From NCBI RefSeq assembly GCF_034355335.1, contig NZ_CP136422.1, positions 4,934,501-4,998,500 on the forward strand: 64,000 bases of DNA, in the 5' to 3' direction. Under the pieces are notes generated by a model. That model did not search any database and was not told the origin of the DNA. It saw only the letters and a list, made by a program, of their open reading frames with translations. Both the position numbers and the translations under genes were made by a program. Below are positions 8,560 to 17,385 of this stretch, in pieces. Source of the DNA: Blautia coccoides. GTDB lineage: Bacteria > Bacillota > Clostridia > Lachnospirales > Lachnospiraceae. Each line of letters starts with the position of its first letter. Position 1 is the stretch's first letter.

Positions 8560-8609
8560 AAGAGAGGCTGTGCCCCGGCTGAATATCCAGCCGGGGCACA
8601 GCCTCTCTT
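8560..8609. terminator. Strong bidirectional terminator between the P-ATPase and DUF6472 genes
   Basis: A perfect stem of about 22 bp (GAGAGGCTGTGCCCCGGCTG and its complement) encloses a 6-nt loop, with A residues before and T residues after. It serves the plus-strand ATPase and the minus-strand small gene, whose stop codon touches its edge. Confidence 0.9.
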
Positions 8610-8798
8610 TTACATCTGCTTTCTCACAATTTTATATTCATCATTCATCTGAAAGTATGGACAATTCCTAAATGTATTGCTCATGAACCTGCTCATCTCA
8701 TCTTCATCCAAATCCACGTCACAGCTGTAATATCCGTATTCTTCATCATAGATGTAATTACTGCAGTATTCGCAGTTGGCTGCTTTCTTTTTCTCCAT
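8610..8798 (-). CDS. DUF6472-like small Cys-rich protein
   Basis: A 62-residue protein from MEKKKAANCEYC; longer in-frame starts lack a ribosome site, whereas this ATG has AGGGAG 6 nt upstream. It carries a CEYC pair near the N-terminus, a single Cys in YYSCDVDLDEDE, then RNCPYF and the C-terminal DEYKIVRKQM. The four Cys (CxxC, C, C) could bind zinc. The pattern matches, from memory, a small family of unknown function widespread in Lachnospiraceae (DUF6472). It is monocistronic, and no function can be assigned. Confidence 0.8.
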   Translation of the reverse strand: MEKKKAANCEYCSNYIYDEEYGYYSCDVDLDEDEMSRFMSNTFRNCPYFQMNDEYKIVRKQM

Positions 8799-8928
8799 AT
8801 TCTGCTCCCTTTCCATTTCTTTTGAGTTATGTATAGCAGAATCTTTTCTTTTTGTCAAATTTCACTATATTTTCCCCATAAAAAACAGAAAAATTTATAA
8901 TTCTATGATTTAAAAAACCTGCAAGTGG

Positions 8929-8937
8929 TGTTATAAT
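8929..8937 (+). promoter_or_regulatory. Extended -10 promoter for trkA-trkH
   Basis: TG-T-TATAAT (8929-8937) is an extended -10 element; the -35 region is poor. The leader would be about 70 nt, too short for the c-di-AMP (ydaO-type) riboswitch that controls some potassium transporter genes. Confidence 0.5.
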
Positions 8938-9014
8938 GATTGGACGATATCCCTTAATAAAATCTTTATATCAGGTATATTTTTTTTATACAATTTTAAT
9001 CTCTGGAGGAAGTT

Positions 9015-10376
9015 ATGAATATCATCATTTTAGGCAGCGGTAAAGTGGGCCGTACCCTTGCCGAACAACTCAGCAATGAAGGGCACAATATAGTTATGGT
9101 GGATATAATCGCCAAAAAGGTCCAGGACATCTCTGAAGATGCAGACATTATGGGGGTACTGGGCAATGCATCCAGTATCAATACCCTGCTGGATGCCGGC
9201 ATTGAGACAGCCGATATCCTGATCGCTGTAACAGGTTCTGACGAACTGAATCTTCTCTGCTGCCTGATCGCCAAAAAAGTCAGCAAATGTCACACAATTG
9301 CCAGGGTGCGAAACCCCGTATACGGCAAAGAGATTGGATTTATCAAAGAGCGTCTCGGCATTTCCATGATCATCAACCCGGAACAGGCTGCCGCAATTGA
9401 AATTTCCAGGCTTCTGCGTTTTCCCTCTGCTATCAAAATTGATACATTTGCCAAAGGCAGGGTGGAGCTTTTGAAATTCAAGGTAAAGCCTGAATTTCAT
9501 CTGGACCAGATGACTGTCATGGAGGTAGCGGAGCGCTACAAAAACAGTATCCTCATATGTGCCGTGGAACGGGGAGATGAGGTATACATTCCCTCCGGTA
9601 ATTTTGTATTAAAAGACAACGATATTATCTCTATCATTGCCTCCCCTGTGAATTCTGCGCTTTTCTTCAAGAGAATCGGAATCCATACACATCAGGTTAA
9701 AAGCACCATGATCGTAGGCGGCAGTACCCTTTCCTATTACCTGGCCAAGCTTCTGCTGGCTATGAAAATCCGGGTATTGATCGTAGAAGCCAATAAAGAC
9801 CGCTGTGAACAGTTAAGTGAACTCCTTCCGGATGCCACCATAATCAACGGTGACGGTACCGATAAAAATCTCTTACTCGAAGAAGGGCTGTCACGTGTGG
9901 AATCCTTTGTCACACTTACCAATCTGGATGAGGAGAACATTCTGCTGGCCCTGTTTGCCAAAAAGAACAGCAATGCCAAACTGGTTTCTAAGGTAAACCG
10001 CATTGCCTTTGATGATATCATTGAAGGACTGGACATCGGAAGTGTTATATATCCCAAGTATCTGACTGCTGACTACATTCTGCAGTATGTGCGCGCCATG
10101 CAGAACAGTATTGGCAGTAATGTGGAAACCCTTTACCAGATTTTGGACAACAAAGCGGAAGCTCTGGAGTTTTCTGTGCATGAGGACTGCCCGTTTTTAA
10201 ATACTCCTCTGGCAGACCTGGATATTCGGAACAATCTGCTGATCACCTGTATCAACAGAAACGGAAAGATCACCATTCCCCGCGGGCAGGACAGCATTCA
10301 GCTGGGAGATACTGTGATCGTTGTAACCACGGTAAAAGGACTGCACGACATTAAAGATATACTGAAAAATAAATAA
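9015..10376 (+). CDS. trkA: Trk potassium uptake system, peripheral NAD-binding subunit TrkA
   Basis: A 453-residue protein with two tandem RCK units, each an RCK_N Rossmann domain plus RCK_C. The first starts MNIIILGSGKVGRTLAEQL with the GxGxxG dinucleotide motif, and the second has IVGGSTLSYYLAKLL near residue 230. Length equals the double-RCK TrkA form. It gates the TrkH channel from the cytoplasm in response to NAD(H)/ATP. RCK_C domains in Firmicutes also bind c-di-AMP (family knowledge). A GGAGG site precedes the ATG, and trkH follows after 15 bp. Confidence 0.96.
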   Translation: MNIIILGSGKVGRTLAEQLSNEGHNIVMVDIIAKKVQDISEDADIMGVLGNASSINTLLDAGIETADILIAVTGSDELNLLCCLIAKKVSKCHTIARVRNPVYGKEIGFIKERLGISMIINPEQAAAIEISRLLRFPSAIKIDTFAKGRVELLKFKVKPEFHLDQMTVMEVAERYKNSILICAVERGDEVYIPSGNFVLKDNDIISIIASPVNSALFFKRIGIHTHQVKSTMIVGGSTLSYYLAKLLLAMKIRVLIVEANKDRCEQLSELLPDATIINGDGTDKNLLLEEGLSRVESFVTLTNLDEENILLALFAKKNSNAKLVSKVNRIAFDDIIEGLDIGSVIYPKYLTADYILQYVRAMQNSIGSNVETLYQILDNKAEALEFSVHEDCPFLNTPLADLDIRNNLLITCINRNGKITIPRGQDSIQLGDTVIVVTTVKGLHDIKDILKNK

Positions 10377-10391
10377 TTTACGAGGGATGAA

Positions 10392-11834
10392 ATGAATTAC
10401 TCTATTATTTCCTACATTATAGGATGGATATTAAATTTTGAGGCTCTGTTTATGCTCCTTCCCTGTATTGTCGCCATGATATACAAGGAATCCAGCGGCT
10501 GGGCATTTGTGCTCGCTATACTTCTGTGCCTCCTCTTTGGCATACCTCTGACCCAGAGAAAACCAAAGAACAAAATTTTTTACACAAAAGAAGGTTTTGT
10601 CACTGTGGCACTGAGCTGGATCGTGCTCAGTATCATGGGAGCGCTGCCGTTTATATTCAGCGGCTCCATTCCCAATGTTATTGATGCTGTTTTTGAAACA
10701 GTTTCCGGCTTTACCACCACCGGTGCCAGTATCCTGCCGGAAGTGGAATCCCTTTCCCACTGTATCCTGTTCTGGCGTAGTTTTACCCACTGGATCGGCG
10801 GTATGGGTGTGCTTGTATTTCTGCTCTCCCTGCTTCCCCTGACAGGCGGTGGGTATCACATGAACCTTATGAAAGCGGAAAGTCCTGGGCCTTCTGTCAG
10901 CAAGCTGGTGCCAAAAGTGCAGTCTACAGCCAAAATCCTGTACGGCATTTATCTGGCACTGACTCTTCTGGAGATTGTATTCCTGCTCTGCGGAGGCATG
11001 CCTGTGTTCGACGCACTGACCACAGCCTTTGGAACTGCAGGTACCGGTGGATTTGGTATTAAAAATGACAGCATTGCCAGTTATTCCACTTATATCCAGG
11101 TGGTTGTCACAGTATTCATGATACTATTCGGAGTCAACTTCAGCGCCTACTTCCTGATCCTCAGCGGCAGACTGAAACAGGCTCTCCATATTGAGGAGAT
11201 ACGCTGGTATCTGGCCATCATTGCTATAGCCATAATCACGATCACTTTCAATGTATATCACATTTACGGCAGTATCAGTGAATCGCTGCAGCAGGTATCA
11301 TTCCAGGTGGCATCTATTATCACGACGACCGGATTTGCCACCACGGACTTTAACTCGTGGCCGGAAATGTCCAGAACAATTCTGGTCATCCTCATGTTCG
11401 TGGGAGCCTGTGCGGGCAGTACCGGCGGCGGCGTCAAGGTCTCACGATTTGTCATCCTGATGAAAACCATCCGTAAGGAACTACGCCAGTATCTTCACCC
11501 GCGCAGCATCAAAAAAATAAAAATGGATGAGAAACTGGTCGAGCATGAAGTGGTGCGTTCCACCAATGTATTCATGATCGCCTATGTACTGGTATTTGCA
11601 TTTTCTGCACTGCTCATAAGCTTTGACAATCATGACCTGATAACCAATTTCACCAGTGTAGCCGCCACTTTGAACAACATTGGACCGGGTCTTGAACTTG
11701 TGGGTCCAACCCAGAATTTCTCCATATTCTCCGGCGGCGCTAAATTAATCCTGATCTTTGATATGCTTGCAGGTAGGCTCGAATTATTCCCTATTCTCCT
11801 GTTATTTACCAGAGATACCTGGAAAAAATTCTAA
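10392..11834 (+). CDS. trkH: Potassium uptake protein TrkH/KtrB family, membrane subunit
   Basis: A 480-residue polytopic protein forming the K+-translocating pore partnered with TrkA. The four-fold selectivity-filter loops are visible: SGFTTTGAS, GTAGTGGFG, SIITTTGFATTD and a fourth near SVAATLNNIGPG. GTGGFG and the final DMLAGRLELFPILLLF are hallmarks of TrkH. It is cotranscribed with trkA and ends before a strong terminator. It provides constitutive K+ uptake alongside the high-affinity Kdp system near 52-59 kb. Confidence 0.96.
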   Translation: MNYSIISYIIGWILNFEALFMLLPCIVAMIYKESSGWAFVLAILLCLLFGIPLTQRKPKNKIFYTKEGFVTVALSWIVLSIMGALPFIFSGSIPNVIDAVFETVSGFTTTGASILPEVESLSHCILFWRSFTHWIGGMGVLVFLLSLLPLTGGGYHMNLMKAESPGPSVSKLVPKVQSTAKILYGIYLALTLLEIVFLLCGGMPVFDALTTAFGTAGTGGFGIKNDSIASYSTYIQVVVTVFMILFGVNFSAYFLILSGRLKQALHIEEIRWYLAIIAIAIITITFNVYHIYGSISESLQQVSFQVASIITTTGFATTDFNSWPEMSRTILVILMFVGACAGSTGGGVKVSRFVILMKTIRKELRQYLHPRSIKKIKMDEKLVEHEVVRSTNVFMIAYVLVFAFSALLISFDNHDLITNFTSVAATLNNIGPGLELVGPTQNFSIFSGGAKLILIFDMLAGRLELFPILLLFTRDTWKKF

Positions 11835-11869
11835 AAAGGTATATTTCTTGTTGATCATCACATAAACAC

Positions 11870-11912
11870 GCCGTTATCTGAAAAGCCGCTGTTTTTCAGA
11901 TAACGGCTGTTT
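11870..11912. terminator. Terminator after trkH (also facing cotJC)
   Basis: GCCGTTATCTGAAAA pairs perfectly with TTTTCAGATAACGGC around a short loop and is followed by TGTTTT. The symmetric stem can also stop the convergent cotJ transcript. Confidence 0.85.
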
Positions 11913-11968
11913 TACATTACACTGTTAAAAAATATGGGCACGGCGTGCTTCCACTCCAGCAGATCTTA

Positions 11969-12580
11969 CTATTTCTGAAGAAATTTCTTATCAAACTCCG
12001 GATTAAAATAATAATAATTGTTGGAGTCCAGTCTCTCTTTTGTTCTCTCCAGTGCCTCTCCAAAACGCTGAAAATGCACAATCTCTCTCGTTCTCAAAAA
12101 TTTAAGCGGTTCTCTCACTTCCGGGTCAGTGATCATTCTCAAAAGGTTATCGTAAACGACTCTGGCTTTCTGCTCTGCGGCCAAATCCTCGGTCAAGTCA
12201 GCAATGGCATCTCCCTTTGACTGGAATTCCAGTGCTGTAAAAGGTACTCCTGCCGCTGCCTGAGGCCACAGGCCCTTCGTATGGTCAATATAATAGGCGT
12301 CAAATCCGGCAGCCTGGGCCTGCTCCACAGTTAAATCTCTGGTAAGCTGATAAACCATAGCACAAATGATCTCCATATGGGCCAGTTCCTCTGTACCGAT
12401 ATCTGTCAAAAGCCCTCCTACAGTCTTAACCGGCATGGTATAGCGCTGTGCCAGATACCGCATGGAAGCTGAAAGCTCCCCATCCGGTCCGCCGTACTGG
12501 CTGATAATAAGCTGTGCAGTCTTCGGACATGTTTTTGTGATCTTTACCGGAAACTGCAGTCTTTTTTCATAGGTCCACAT
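11969..12580 (-). CDS. cotJC: Spore coat protein CotJC (manganese-catalase fold)
   Basis: A 203-residue protein beginning MWTYEKRLQFPVKITK, the typical CotJC opening; the longer frame would run into the upstream gene. It is a ferritin-like di-manganese catalase homologue. Metal ligands expected in this fold are visible in the ELSASMRYL helix, TEELAHMEII and the DLAAEQKAR and REIVHFQRFGEAL helices. In Bacillus CotJC is a coat component made in the mother cell. The ATG overlaps the stop of the CotJA-CotJB gene by one base (TGATG). Its presence marks the host as a spore former. Confidence 0.93.
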   Translation of the reverse strand: MWTYEKRLQFPVKITKTCPKTAQLIISQYGGPDGELSASMRYLAQRYTMPVKTVGGLLTDIGTEELAHMEIICAMVYQLTRDLTVEQAQAAGFDAYYIDHTKGLWPQAAAGVPFTALEFQSKGDAIADLTEDLAAEQKARVVYDNLLRMITDPEVREPLKFLRTREIVHFQRFGEALERTKERLDSNNYYYFNPEFDKKFLQK

Positions 12581-12999
12581 CAGATACACGCTCCTTCCCA
12601 GGGCATCGGGCCTTCGCCCCAGCAGCCCATACAATCTTTAGTCAAAGCATAAAATTTTTCATCAAATTCTTTTAAAAGGCCTTTTCTCTGTTCAATGAGA
12701 GTTTTTCTCAGCTCCATAGCCTCTGCTGATTCCGGATGCGTATCCAGATACAGCACGGTATCGTCCAGGGCAAAGCTCAGCGCACTGATCTCTTTCATCA
12801 GCCGCTCTCTCTCCTGCTGCTCCGGCGATGCATTTTCATCAGGTTTAAACCCTGTCTCAAAAGGATTTTCCTCCAGCACAAAAAATGGCTTGTTCAGTCC
12901 CGGAAAAATGGTTCCTGTTGCCAATGCCTGATCCCAATCGTAAAGCGTCTCCCAGCTCTGTATGGGAACGGTGGCTATTGCTAAATGCTGCTGCTCCAT
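12580..12999 (-). CDS. Spore coat assembly protein, fused CotJA-CotJB
   Basis: A 139-residue protein in which two families usually encoded separately are joined. Residues 1-45 match CotJA (LAIATVPIQSWETLYD, ALATGTIFPGLNKPF). Residues 65-139 match CotJB (LMKEISALSFALDDTVLYLD with the THPES motif, then KLL-type helices and a Trp/Pro-rich end GPMPWEG). A Pro/Glu-rich linker joins them. I chose ATG 12999 for its AAAGGAGA site rather than the upstream ATG at 13041. In Bacillus cotJA, cotJB and cotJC are three genes; here the order is kept but A and B are one frame. Confidence 0.88.
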   Translation of the reverse strand: MEQQHLAIATVPIQSWETLYDWDQALATGTIFPGLNKPFFVLEENPFETGFKPDENASPEQQERERLMKEISALSFALDDTVLYLDTHPESAEAMELRKTLIEQRKGLLKEFDEKFYALTKDCMGCWGEGPMPWEGACI

Positions 13000-13067
13000 A
13001 TCATCGTCTCCTTTCCGATATACAAAGACATCGTTTGACAATATCCATCAAATTTTTCTCTGCATTG

Positions 13068-13095
13068 TTAGTATGCGCAGAAAAAATCATTTCAA
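13068..13095 (-). promoter_or_regulatory. Possible mother-cell (SigE-type) promoter of the cotJ operon
   Basis: On the minus strand CATACTAA (13068-13075) resembles the SigE -10 CATACA-T. TTGAAAT (13089-13095) lies 13 bp upstream as a weak -35. There is no good sigma-A promoter in this interval. This is inference from partial consensus matches and the sporulation role of the genes. Confidence 0.35.
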
Positions 13096-13115
13096 AAAGG
13101 TAGTTTTTTCATTTT

Positions 13116-13155
13116 TAAATATACCTTGACAGGCGAAGTATATTTATGATTTAAT
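13116..13155 (+). promoter_or_regulatory. PadR autoregulatory operator and promoter
   Basis: A perfect 9-bp inverted repeat TAAATATAC-N13-GTATATTTA (13116-13146) encloses a perfect -35 TTGACA (13126-13131). A -10-like TTTAAT lies at 13150-13155 after 18 bp. An inverted repeat clamping the -35 is what is expected for autorepression by the PadR protein encoded 36 bp downstream. Confidence 0.7.
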
Positions 13156-13181
13156 ATAACCAAGAAAAGGAGGTATGCTAT

Positions 13182-13535
13182 ATGTCAATCGCTTCTGATT
13201 TGATTCGCGGTCATACCGATACCATCATTCTGGCACATCTGCTGGAAGGCGACAGCTATGGATATAAGATCAATAAAGAGATACAGAGAAAGACAGAACA
13301 ACAGTACGAATTAAAAGAAGCCACCCTCTACACCGCATTCAGACGTCTGGAAGAGGCTGGCTGTATATCGTCCTACTGGGGCAATGAATTGACCGGTGCC
13401 CGCCGCCGATATTATTCCATCACCCCGGAGGGTGTACGGACTTATAAGGGGCTGAAAGAGGAGTGGAATACAGCAAAACAATTAATTGATATCCTGATCC
13501 GATCAAATAAGGAGGAAACGGCAGATGGAAAATAG
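13182..13535 (+). CDS. PadR family transcriptional regulator
   Basis: A 117-residue winged-helix protein. The PadR signature is complete: LAHLLEGDSYGYKINKEI near residue 20, LKEATLYTAFRRLEEAGCI (recognition helix) and the wing ELTGARRRYYSITPEG. AAGGAGG precedes the ATG. It overlaps the next gene by 11 bp. In Firmicutes this PadR-HAAS-DUF4097 arrangement is a recurrent, probably envelope-stress-responsive operon; the inducer is unknown. Confidence 0.95.
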   Translation: MSIASDLIRGHTDTIILAHLLEGDSYGYKINKEIQRKTEQQYELKEATLYTAFRRLEEAGCISSYWGNELTGARRRYYSITPEGVRTYKGLKEEWNTAKQLIDILIRSNKEETADGK

Positions 13536-14187
13536 ACTCAGGGAATATATGGATGATTTATTCGGGGAAATTCCCCCCACCAAACAGGCAGTAGAACTAA
13601 AAGAAGAGATTCTGCAGAACCTGATAGATAAATATCATGATCTTCTGACACAGGGCAAAAGCCCGGAAGCAGCCTTCAATATATCTGTGGCCAGTGTAGG
13701 AGACGTAGATGAACTGCTGTCCGGCCTGACCAACAGACATACGCCCTGCCCCTTCCCGGATGAAGAATCCCAAAAGAAACAGAAGCACAGATCAGCCATC
13801 CTGTTCTCCTCGGCTATCATGCTTTATATTCTGTGTGTAGTCCCTGTCATTATAGCTGACAGCTTAGGTCATGACACCATAGGCGTCTGCCTCATGTTCC
13901 TTATGATAGCATCTGCCACAGGACTTCTGCTCTATAACTATATGACCCGCCCGCGCTATACAGCAAATGACGGCACCATTGTAGACGACTTCAGAGAATG
14001 GCAGGAGTACAACAGCGGAAACCGCCAAACCTTCCGGGCAGTCAACAGCGCTGTCTGGACACTCGCCACAGTTCTGTATTTTATCATAAGCTTCAGCACT
14101 ATGCGCTGGAATGTAACCTGGATCATATTTCTGATCGCTGCTGCTGTACAGTCTATTATCCGGGCAGCTTTTGAGCTGAGAAAGTAG
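13525..14187 (+). CDS. HAAS/permease-prefix domain membrane protein
   Basis: A 220-residue protein. Residues 1-70 are a helical domain (ELKEEILQNLIDKYHDLL, SPEAAFNISVASVGDVDELL) of the HAAS/permease-prefix-1 type found next to PadR regulators. Four transmembrane helices follow (about 90-110, 115-135, 170-187, 190-212). It overlaps padR by 11 bp and precedes the DUF4097 gene by 6 bp. By context it is probably a membrane partner or sensor in the same response; no enzyme motifs are visible. Confidence 0.85.
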   Translation: MENRLREYMDDLFGEIPPTKQAVELKEEILQNLIDKYHDLLTQGKSPEAAFNISVASVGDVDELLSGLTNRHTPCPFPDEESQKKQKHRSAILFSSAIMLYILCVVPVIIADSLGHDTIGVCLMFLMIASATGLLLYNYMTRPRYTANDGTIVDDFREWQEYNSGNRQTFRAVNSAVWTLATVLYFIISFSTMRWNVTWIIFLIAAAVQSIIRAAFELRK

Positions 14188-14193
14188 GTAGCC

Positions 14194-15153
14194 ATGAATA
14201 GAAAAACCTCTGCCATTATACGCATCATATCCTGGTCCGTCGTAGCTGTTGTCCTGACAGTTTTCCTCATACTTGGCCTTTTGGGCAGCTGGAACACAAC
14301 TCTGTTTCCTCTCGGGAACCTGAGCCACACCACCTCCGGAGGCTGGAGCTATCCTGAGAGCAGCAAATACACTGCCGGCCCCGCAAATCTTCCTGCGGAT
14401 AAAATAAAAAATATAAAGGTGAACTGGCTGGACGGCAGTATCACTTTGACTGCCGGGGCTGTCAGCCAGGTAACCGTAAAAGAAACCTCTTCCAGGAAAT
14501 TAACATCCAAGGAGCAGCTTCACTATTACCTGAAAGGTGACACACTTCTGATCCAATACCGCGGTGCCACCAAAAACATATTCTCCGGCTTTGGCAACAG
14601 CCTTTCCAAAAAACTGGAGATCCAGATTCCCGCCGAATATGCATCCTCTTTTCAGGAAATCATGGTGGACGGTGTCTCCTCAGATATCGGACTGGACAAT
14701 CTGAAGACAAAGAAATTGTCCTTGGATAATGTATCCGGCAACATCACCCTGAAGAACATAGAAACAGATAGCCTGACCACAGATTCCACCAGCGGGTCCC
14801 TGATCTCCGCAGACCTGATCGTCAATGATAATGCCGTAACATGCACCACCAGCGGGGACGTCACCCTGGCAGGCTCCATAAATGCAGCACAGCACGACAG
14901 TGTATCCGGATCTCTGCATATAACCTCTTCGGTCTGCCCCCAGAAAATCCAGGCAGACACTACCAGCGGAAGTGTACTTTTAAATCTTCCTGATGATCAG
15001 GGCTTTACCCTGGACTATGACACTGTGAGCGGCGATCTGGAAACCGACTTTCCCACCACAGATTCCGGCTCCGAACGTATCTATGAATCCGGCAAGAATC
15101 ACTTTCTCATAGATACTACCAGCGGTGACATCACCATTCTCAAAAAAAATTGA
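14194..15153 (+). CDS. DUF4097 family beta-strand repeat protein, membrane-anchored
   Basis: A 319-residue protein. An N-terminal helix (residues 10-32, IIRIISWSVVAVVLTVFLIL) acts as an uncleaved anchor or signal. The rest is a beta-helix-like run of short strands with recurring DSTSGSL, TTSGDVTL, DSVSGSL, TTSGSVLL, DTVSGDLET and DTTSGDITIL units. This S/T-S-G-D/S pattern defines the DUF4097 (putative adhesin-like) family. It is likely displayed on the outside and is the last gene of the PadR operon. A terminator follows. Confidence 0.92.
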   Translation: MNRKTSAIIRIISWSVVAVVLTVFLILGLLGSWNTTLFPLGNLSHTTSGGWSYPESSKYTAGPANLPADKIKNIKVNWLDGSITLTAGAVSQVTVKETSSRKLTSKEQLHYYLKGDTLLIQYRGATKNIFSGFGNSLSKKLEIQIPAEYASSFQEIMVDGVSSDIGLDNLKTKKLSLDNVSGNITLKNIETDSLTTDSTSGSLISADLIVNDNAVTCTTSGDVTLAGSINAAQHDSVSGSLHITSSVCPQKIQADTTSGSVLLNLPDDQGFTLDYDTVSGDLETDFPTTDSGSERIYESGKNHFLIDTTSGDITILKKN

Positions 15154-15175
15154 TCAAAATCTGCGAACAGCAAAA

Positions 15176-15236
15176 AGGATTCTGTATGAAGAAAACGGAC
15201 ACAGCTCCGAATCAAACATACAGAATCCTCTTTTTA
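15176..15236 (+). terminator. Terminator of the padR-HAAS-DUF4097 operon
   Basis: AGGATTCTGTATG (15176-15188) pairs perfectly with CATACAGAATCCT (15217-15229), followed by CTTTTTAT. The loop is about 28 nt. Confidence 0.8.
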
Positions 15237-15312
15237 TAAATATCTATTTATAAATACCCACGAACGGTTCCAGCCTCTCTCAGTTACCTGCAAAAAGGCT
15301 GTTGCGGTCCGC

Positions 15313-16641
15313 TTAAAATCTCAGCACGATCTTGGTGCCCTTTCCCGGTTCACTGTTCAGCACGATCCTGGCATGATGCAGTGCCGCTCCATGCTTCACG
15401 ATAGAGAGTCCCAGTCCGGTCCCCCCCGTCTTTCTGGAATGGCTTTTGTCCACCCGGTAAAAACGCTCGAATATCCGCTCCTGTTCTTCCCTTGCGATTC
15501 CTATACCGCTGTCCTCCACGCTCCACCGCACGCCGTCATTATCCCGGGCCAGCAGAACTTTCACGTATCCACCTTCTTTGTTATATTTAATAGCGTTATC
15601 CACAAGATTATACAGCATTTCATATAAAACATGCCTTACTCCCTGTATGGATACACTCTTTCCTTCCATCAGGACCGTGACCCGTTTCTTTTTGGCAGGC
15701 AGCGTAAGTGTCTGGCAGATATCCTGGGTAAGCTCATATAGATCCACCTTTTCAAAGGGCATATTCCTGCTCTCATCCAACTTGGAAATTTCAATAATAT
15801 CCTGTACAAGACTGGTAAGCCTGCTCGCCTCATCGTAAATCCTGCCTGCAAATTCCGGTACATCCTGAGGCTGTACCAGTCCGTCACGCATGATCTCCGC
15901 GTAACCGGATATGGACATGAGGGGTGTCTTCAATTCATGGGAAACATTTGCAGAAAATTCCTTTCGCACCATTTCCGCCTGCTTCAGCTCTTCCACCTGC
16001 TTGGCGATCTGTACATTCTGTTCATCCACCCGGTTCAGAAGCGGCCGCAGTTCCTCGTATGCCACATTTTCCAGAGGATGTTCCAGATCCAGTTCATTGA
16101 TGGGCGCGATCAGCCTCCGTGTCTGCTTCTCCACCACAAAAAATGCCAATGCCAGAATAGCGATCAGAAGCAGTCCCAGTAAAGTAAAGCTTGACATCAT
16201 AGTGGAGAGAACACTGTCCGTCGTCTTTGCCACCCGCAGGATATTGCCGTCATCCAGCTTTACGGCATAGTAAAAAGTCTGTTTTGACAAAGTCTGTGAA
16301 AACCGTACCACTTCCCCTGTTCCCTTTTTTATTGCCTGTATGATCTCAGGCCTGTCCTTATGGTTCTCCAGATCCGACGCGTTCTTTTCCGAGTCATAGA
16401 GGATAGTCCCGTCAGGCCTGGCAAGGGTAATACGGCTTGTTGTCAGATCTCCTGTAGTTTTGTTCAGATAATCTTCCCCTGTATTCTCCACCGCGTAACG
16501 GATGTACTGGGCCTCATTCCTCACATCCTGCTTCATATAATGATTGTATTTTCCGTACATAACAGCGCTTGCCGCAATAAAGGTCAATATCACGGAAAGA
16601 ACCACCATAATCCCTACGTGGTTCAGTATACGTTGTTTCAT
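15313..16641 (-). CDS. phoR: Phosphate-type sensor histidine kinase PhoR
   Basis: A 442-residue kinase. An N-terminal helix (8-28), an extracytoplasmic sensor of about 120 residues (ARPDGTILYDSEK, PEIIQAIKKGTGEVVRFSQT) and a second helix near 155-172 lead to a HisKA domain with VSHELKTPLMSISGYAE. The HATPase shows NLVDNAIKYN, DSGIGIAREEQERIFERFYR and TGGTGLGLSIVKH. This is the PhoR/WalK-like architecture without a clear PAS domain. It overlaps the response regulator by ATGA and follows a Na/Pi cotransporter, so phosphate sensing is the most likely role. Confidence 0.85.
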   Translation of the reverse strand: MKQRILNHVGIMVVLSVILTFIAASAVMYGKYNHYMKQDVRNEAQYIRYAVENTGEDYLNKTTGDLTTSRITLARPDGTILYDSEKNASDLENHKDRPEIIQAIKKGTGEVVRFSQTLSKQTFYYAVKLDDGNILRVAKTTDSVLSTMMSSFTLLGLLLIAILALAFFVVEKQTRRLIAPINELDLEHPLENVAYEELRPLLNRVDEQNVQIAKQVEELKQAEMVRKEFSANVSHELKTPLMSISGYAEIMRDGLVQPQDVPEFAGRIYDEASRLTSLVQDIIEISKLDESRNMPFEKVDLYELTQDICQTLTLPAKKKRVTVLMEGKSVSIQGVRHVLYEMLYNLVDNAIKYNKEGGYVKVLLARDNDGVRWSVEDSGIGIAREEQERIFERFYRVDKSHSRKTGGTGLGLSIVKHGAALHHARIVLNSEPGKGTKIVLRF

Positions 16642-17312
16642 CTTCCATCTCCAATCCGATATCCCACGCCCCGGATGGTTTCGATCAGGTTACCGCAGTC
16701 CCCCAGTTTCTGCCGAAGTGTCCGGATATGTACATCTACAGTCCTTGTTTCACCGTCAAAATCATATCCCCAGATGTGTTCCAGCAGTCTGTCACGGCTC
16801 AGCACAATACCCTGATTTTCCATCAGATAGCGGAGCATTTCAAATTCTTTTAAGGTCAGTTCCACTCTCCGCTGCCCGTCCATCACTTCATGGCGGTCCA
16901 CATTTACGGAGAGATCCTCACAGCGCAGGATTTTGTCCTGTGTCTGTCTCTTGCTTCTTCGGAGCACGGCGCGGACACGGGAGACGAATTCCATCATGCC
17001 AAACGGCTTTGTGATATAGTCATCCGCTCCCCCGTCCAGCCCTCTCACCTTGTCATATTCTGCCTCCTTGGCAGTCACCATGATCACGGGAATATCTCTG
17101 GTCCTGTGCTCCTTTTTTAATTTTTCCAATATGGCATATCCGTCCTCACCAGGAAGCATAATATCCAAAAGGACCAATTCCGGTATTTCCTTCTCCAATG
17201 CTGCAAAAAGCTCTTTTCCGTCACTCAGTCCTTTGGCCTGAAATCCGGTGGTCCCTAATGTATATACAAGAAGTTCCCGAATATTTCTCTCATCTTCCAC
17301 ACAATAAATCAT
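16638..17312 (-). CDS. phoP: OmpR/PhoB-family response regulator
   Basis: A 224-residue regulator from MIYCVEDERNIRELL; the ribosome site AAGGGAG sits 5 nt before this ATG, and the longer frame has none. The receiver domain has the acidic pair ED, phospho-acceptor in LVLLDIMLPGEDGYAIL, a Thr in VTAKEAE and Lys in TKPFGMMEF. The C-terminal winged helix (ELTLKEFEMLRYL, TRTVDVHIRTLRQKLG) is PhoB-like. It is coupled to phoR and lies 73 bp after the Na/Pi cotransporter gene. A Pho-box-like repeat precedes that transporter. Confidence 0.88.
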   Translation of the reverse strand: MIYCVEDERNIRELLVYTLGTTGFQAKGLSDGKELFAALEKEIPELVLLDIMLPGEDGYAILEKLKKEHRTRDIPVIMVTAKEAEYDKVRGLDGGADDYITKPFGMMEFVSRVRAVLRRSKRQTQDKILRCEDLSVNVDRHEVMDGQRRVELTLKEFEMLRYLMENQGIVLSRDRLLEHIWGYDFDGETRTVDVHIRTLRQKLGDCGNLIETIRGVGYRIGDGR

Positions 17313-17385
17313 ATGCGCTCCCTTCTTTGCCCATCTCATTCTATAGACAGTATACGCATTTTTTAGGGAGCGCACAAGAAAAAAT

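Noticed and set aside
8938..9014. c-di-AMP riboswitch ahead of trkA
   Set aside because: The leader is only about 75 nt, too short for the ydaO fold, and no conserved elements are visible.
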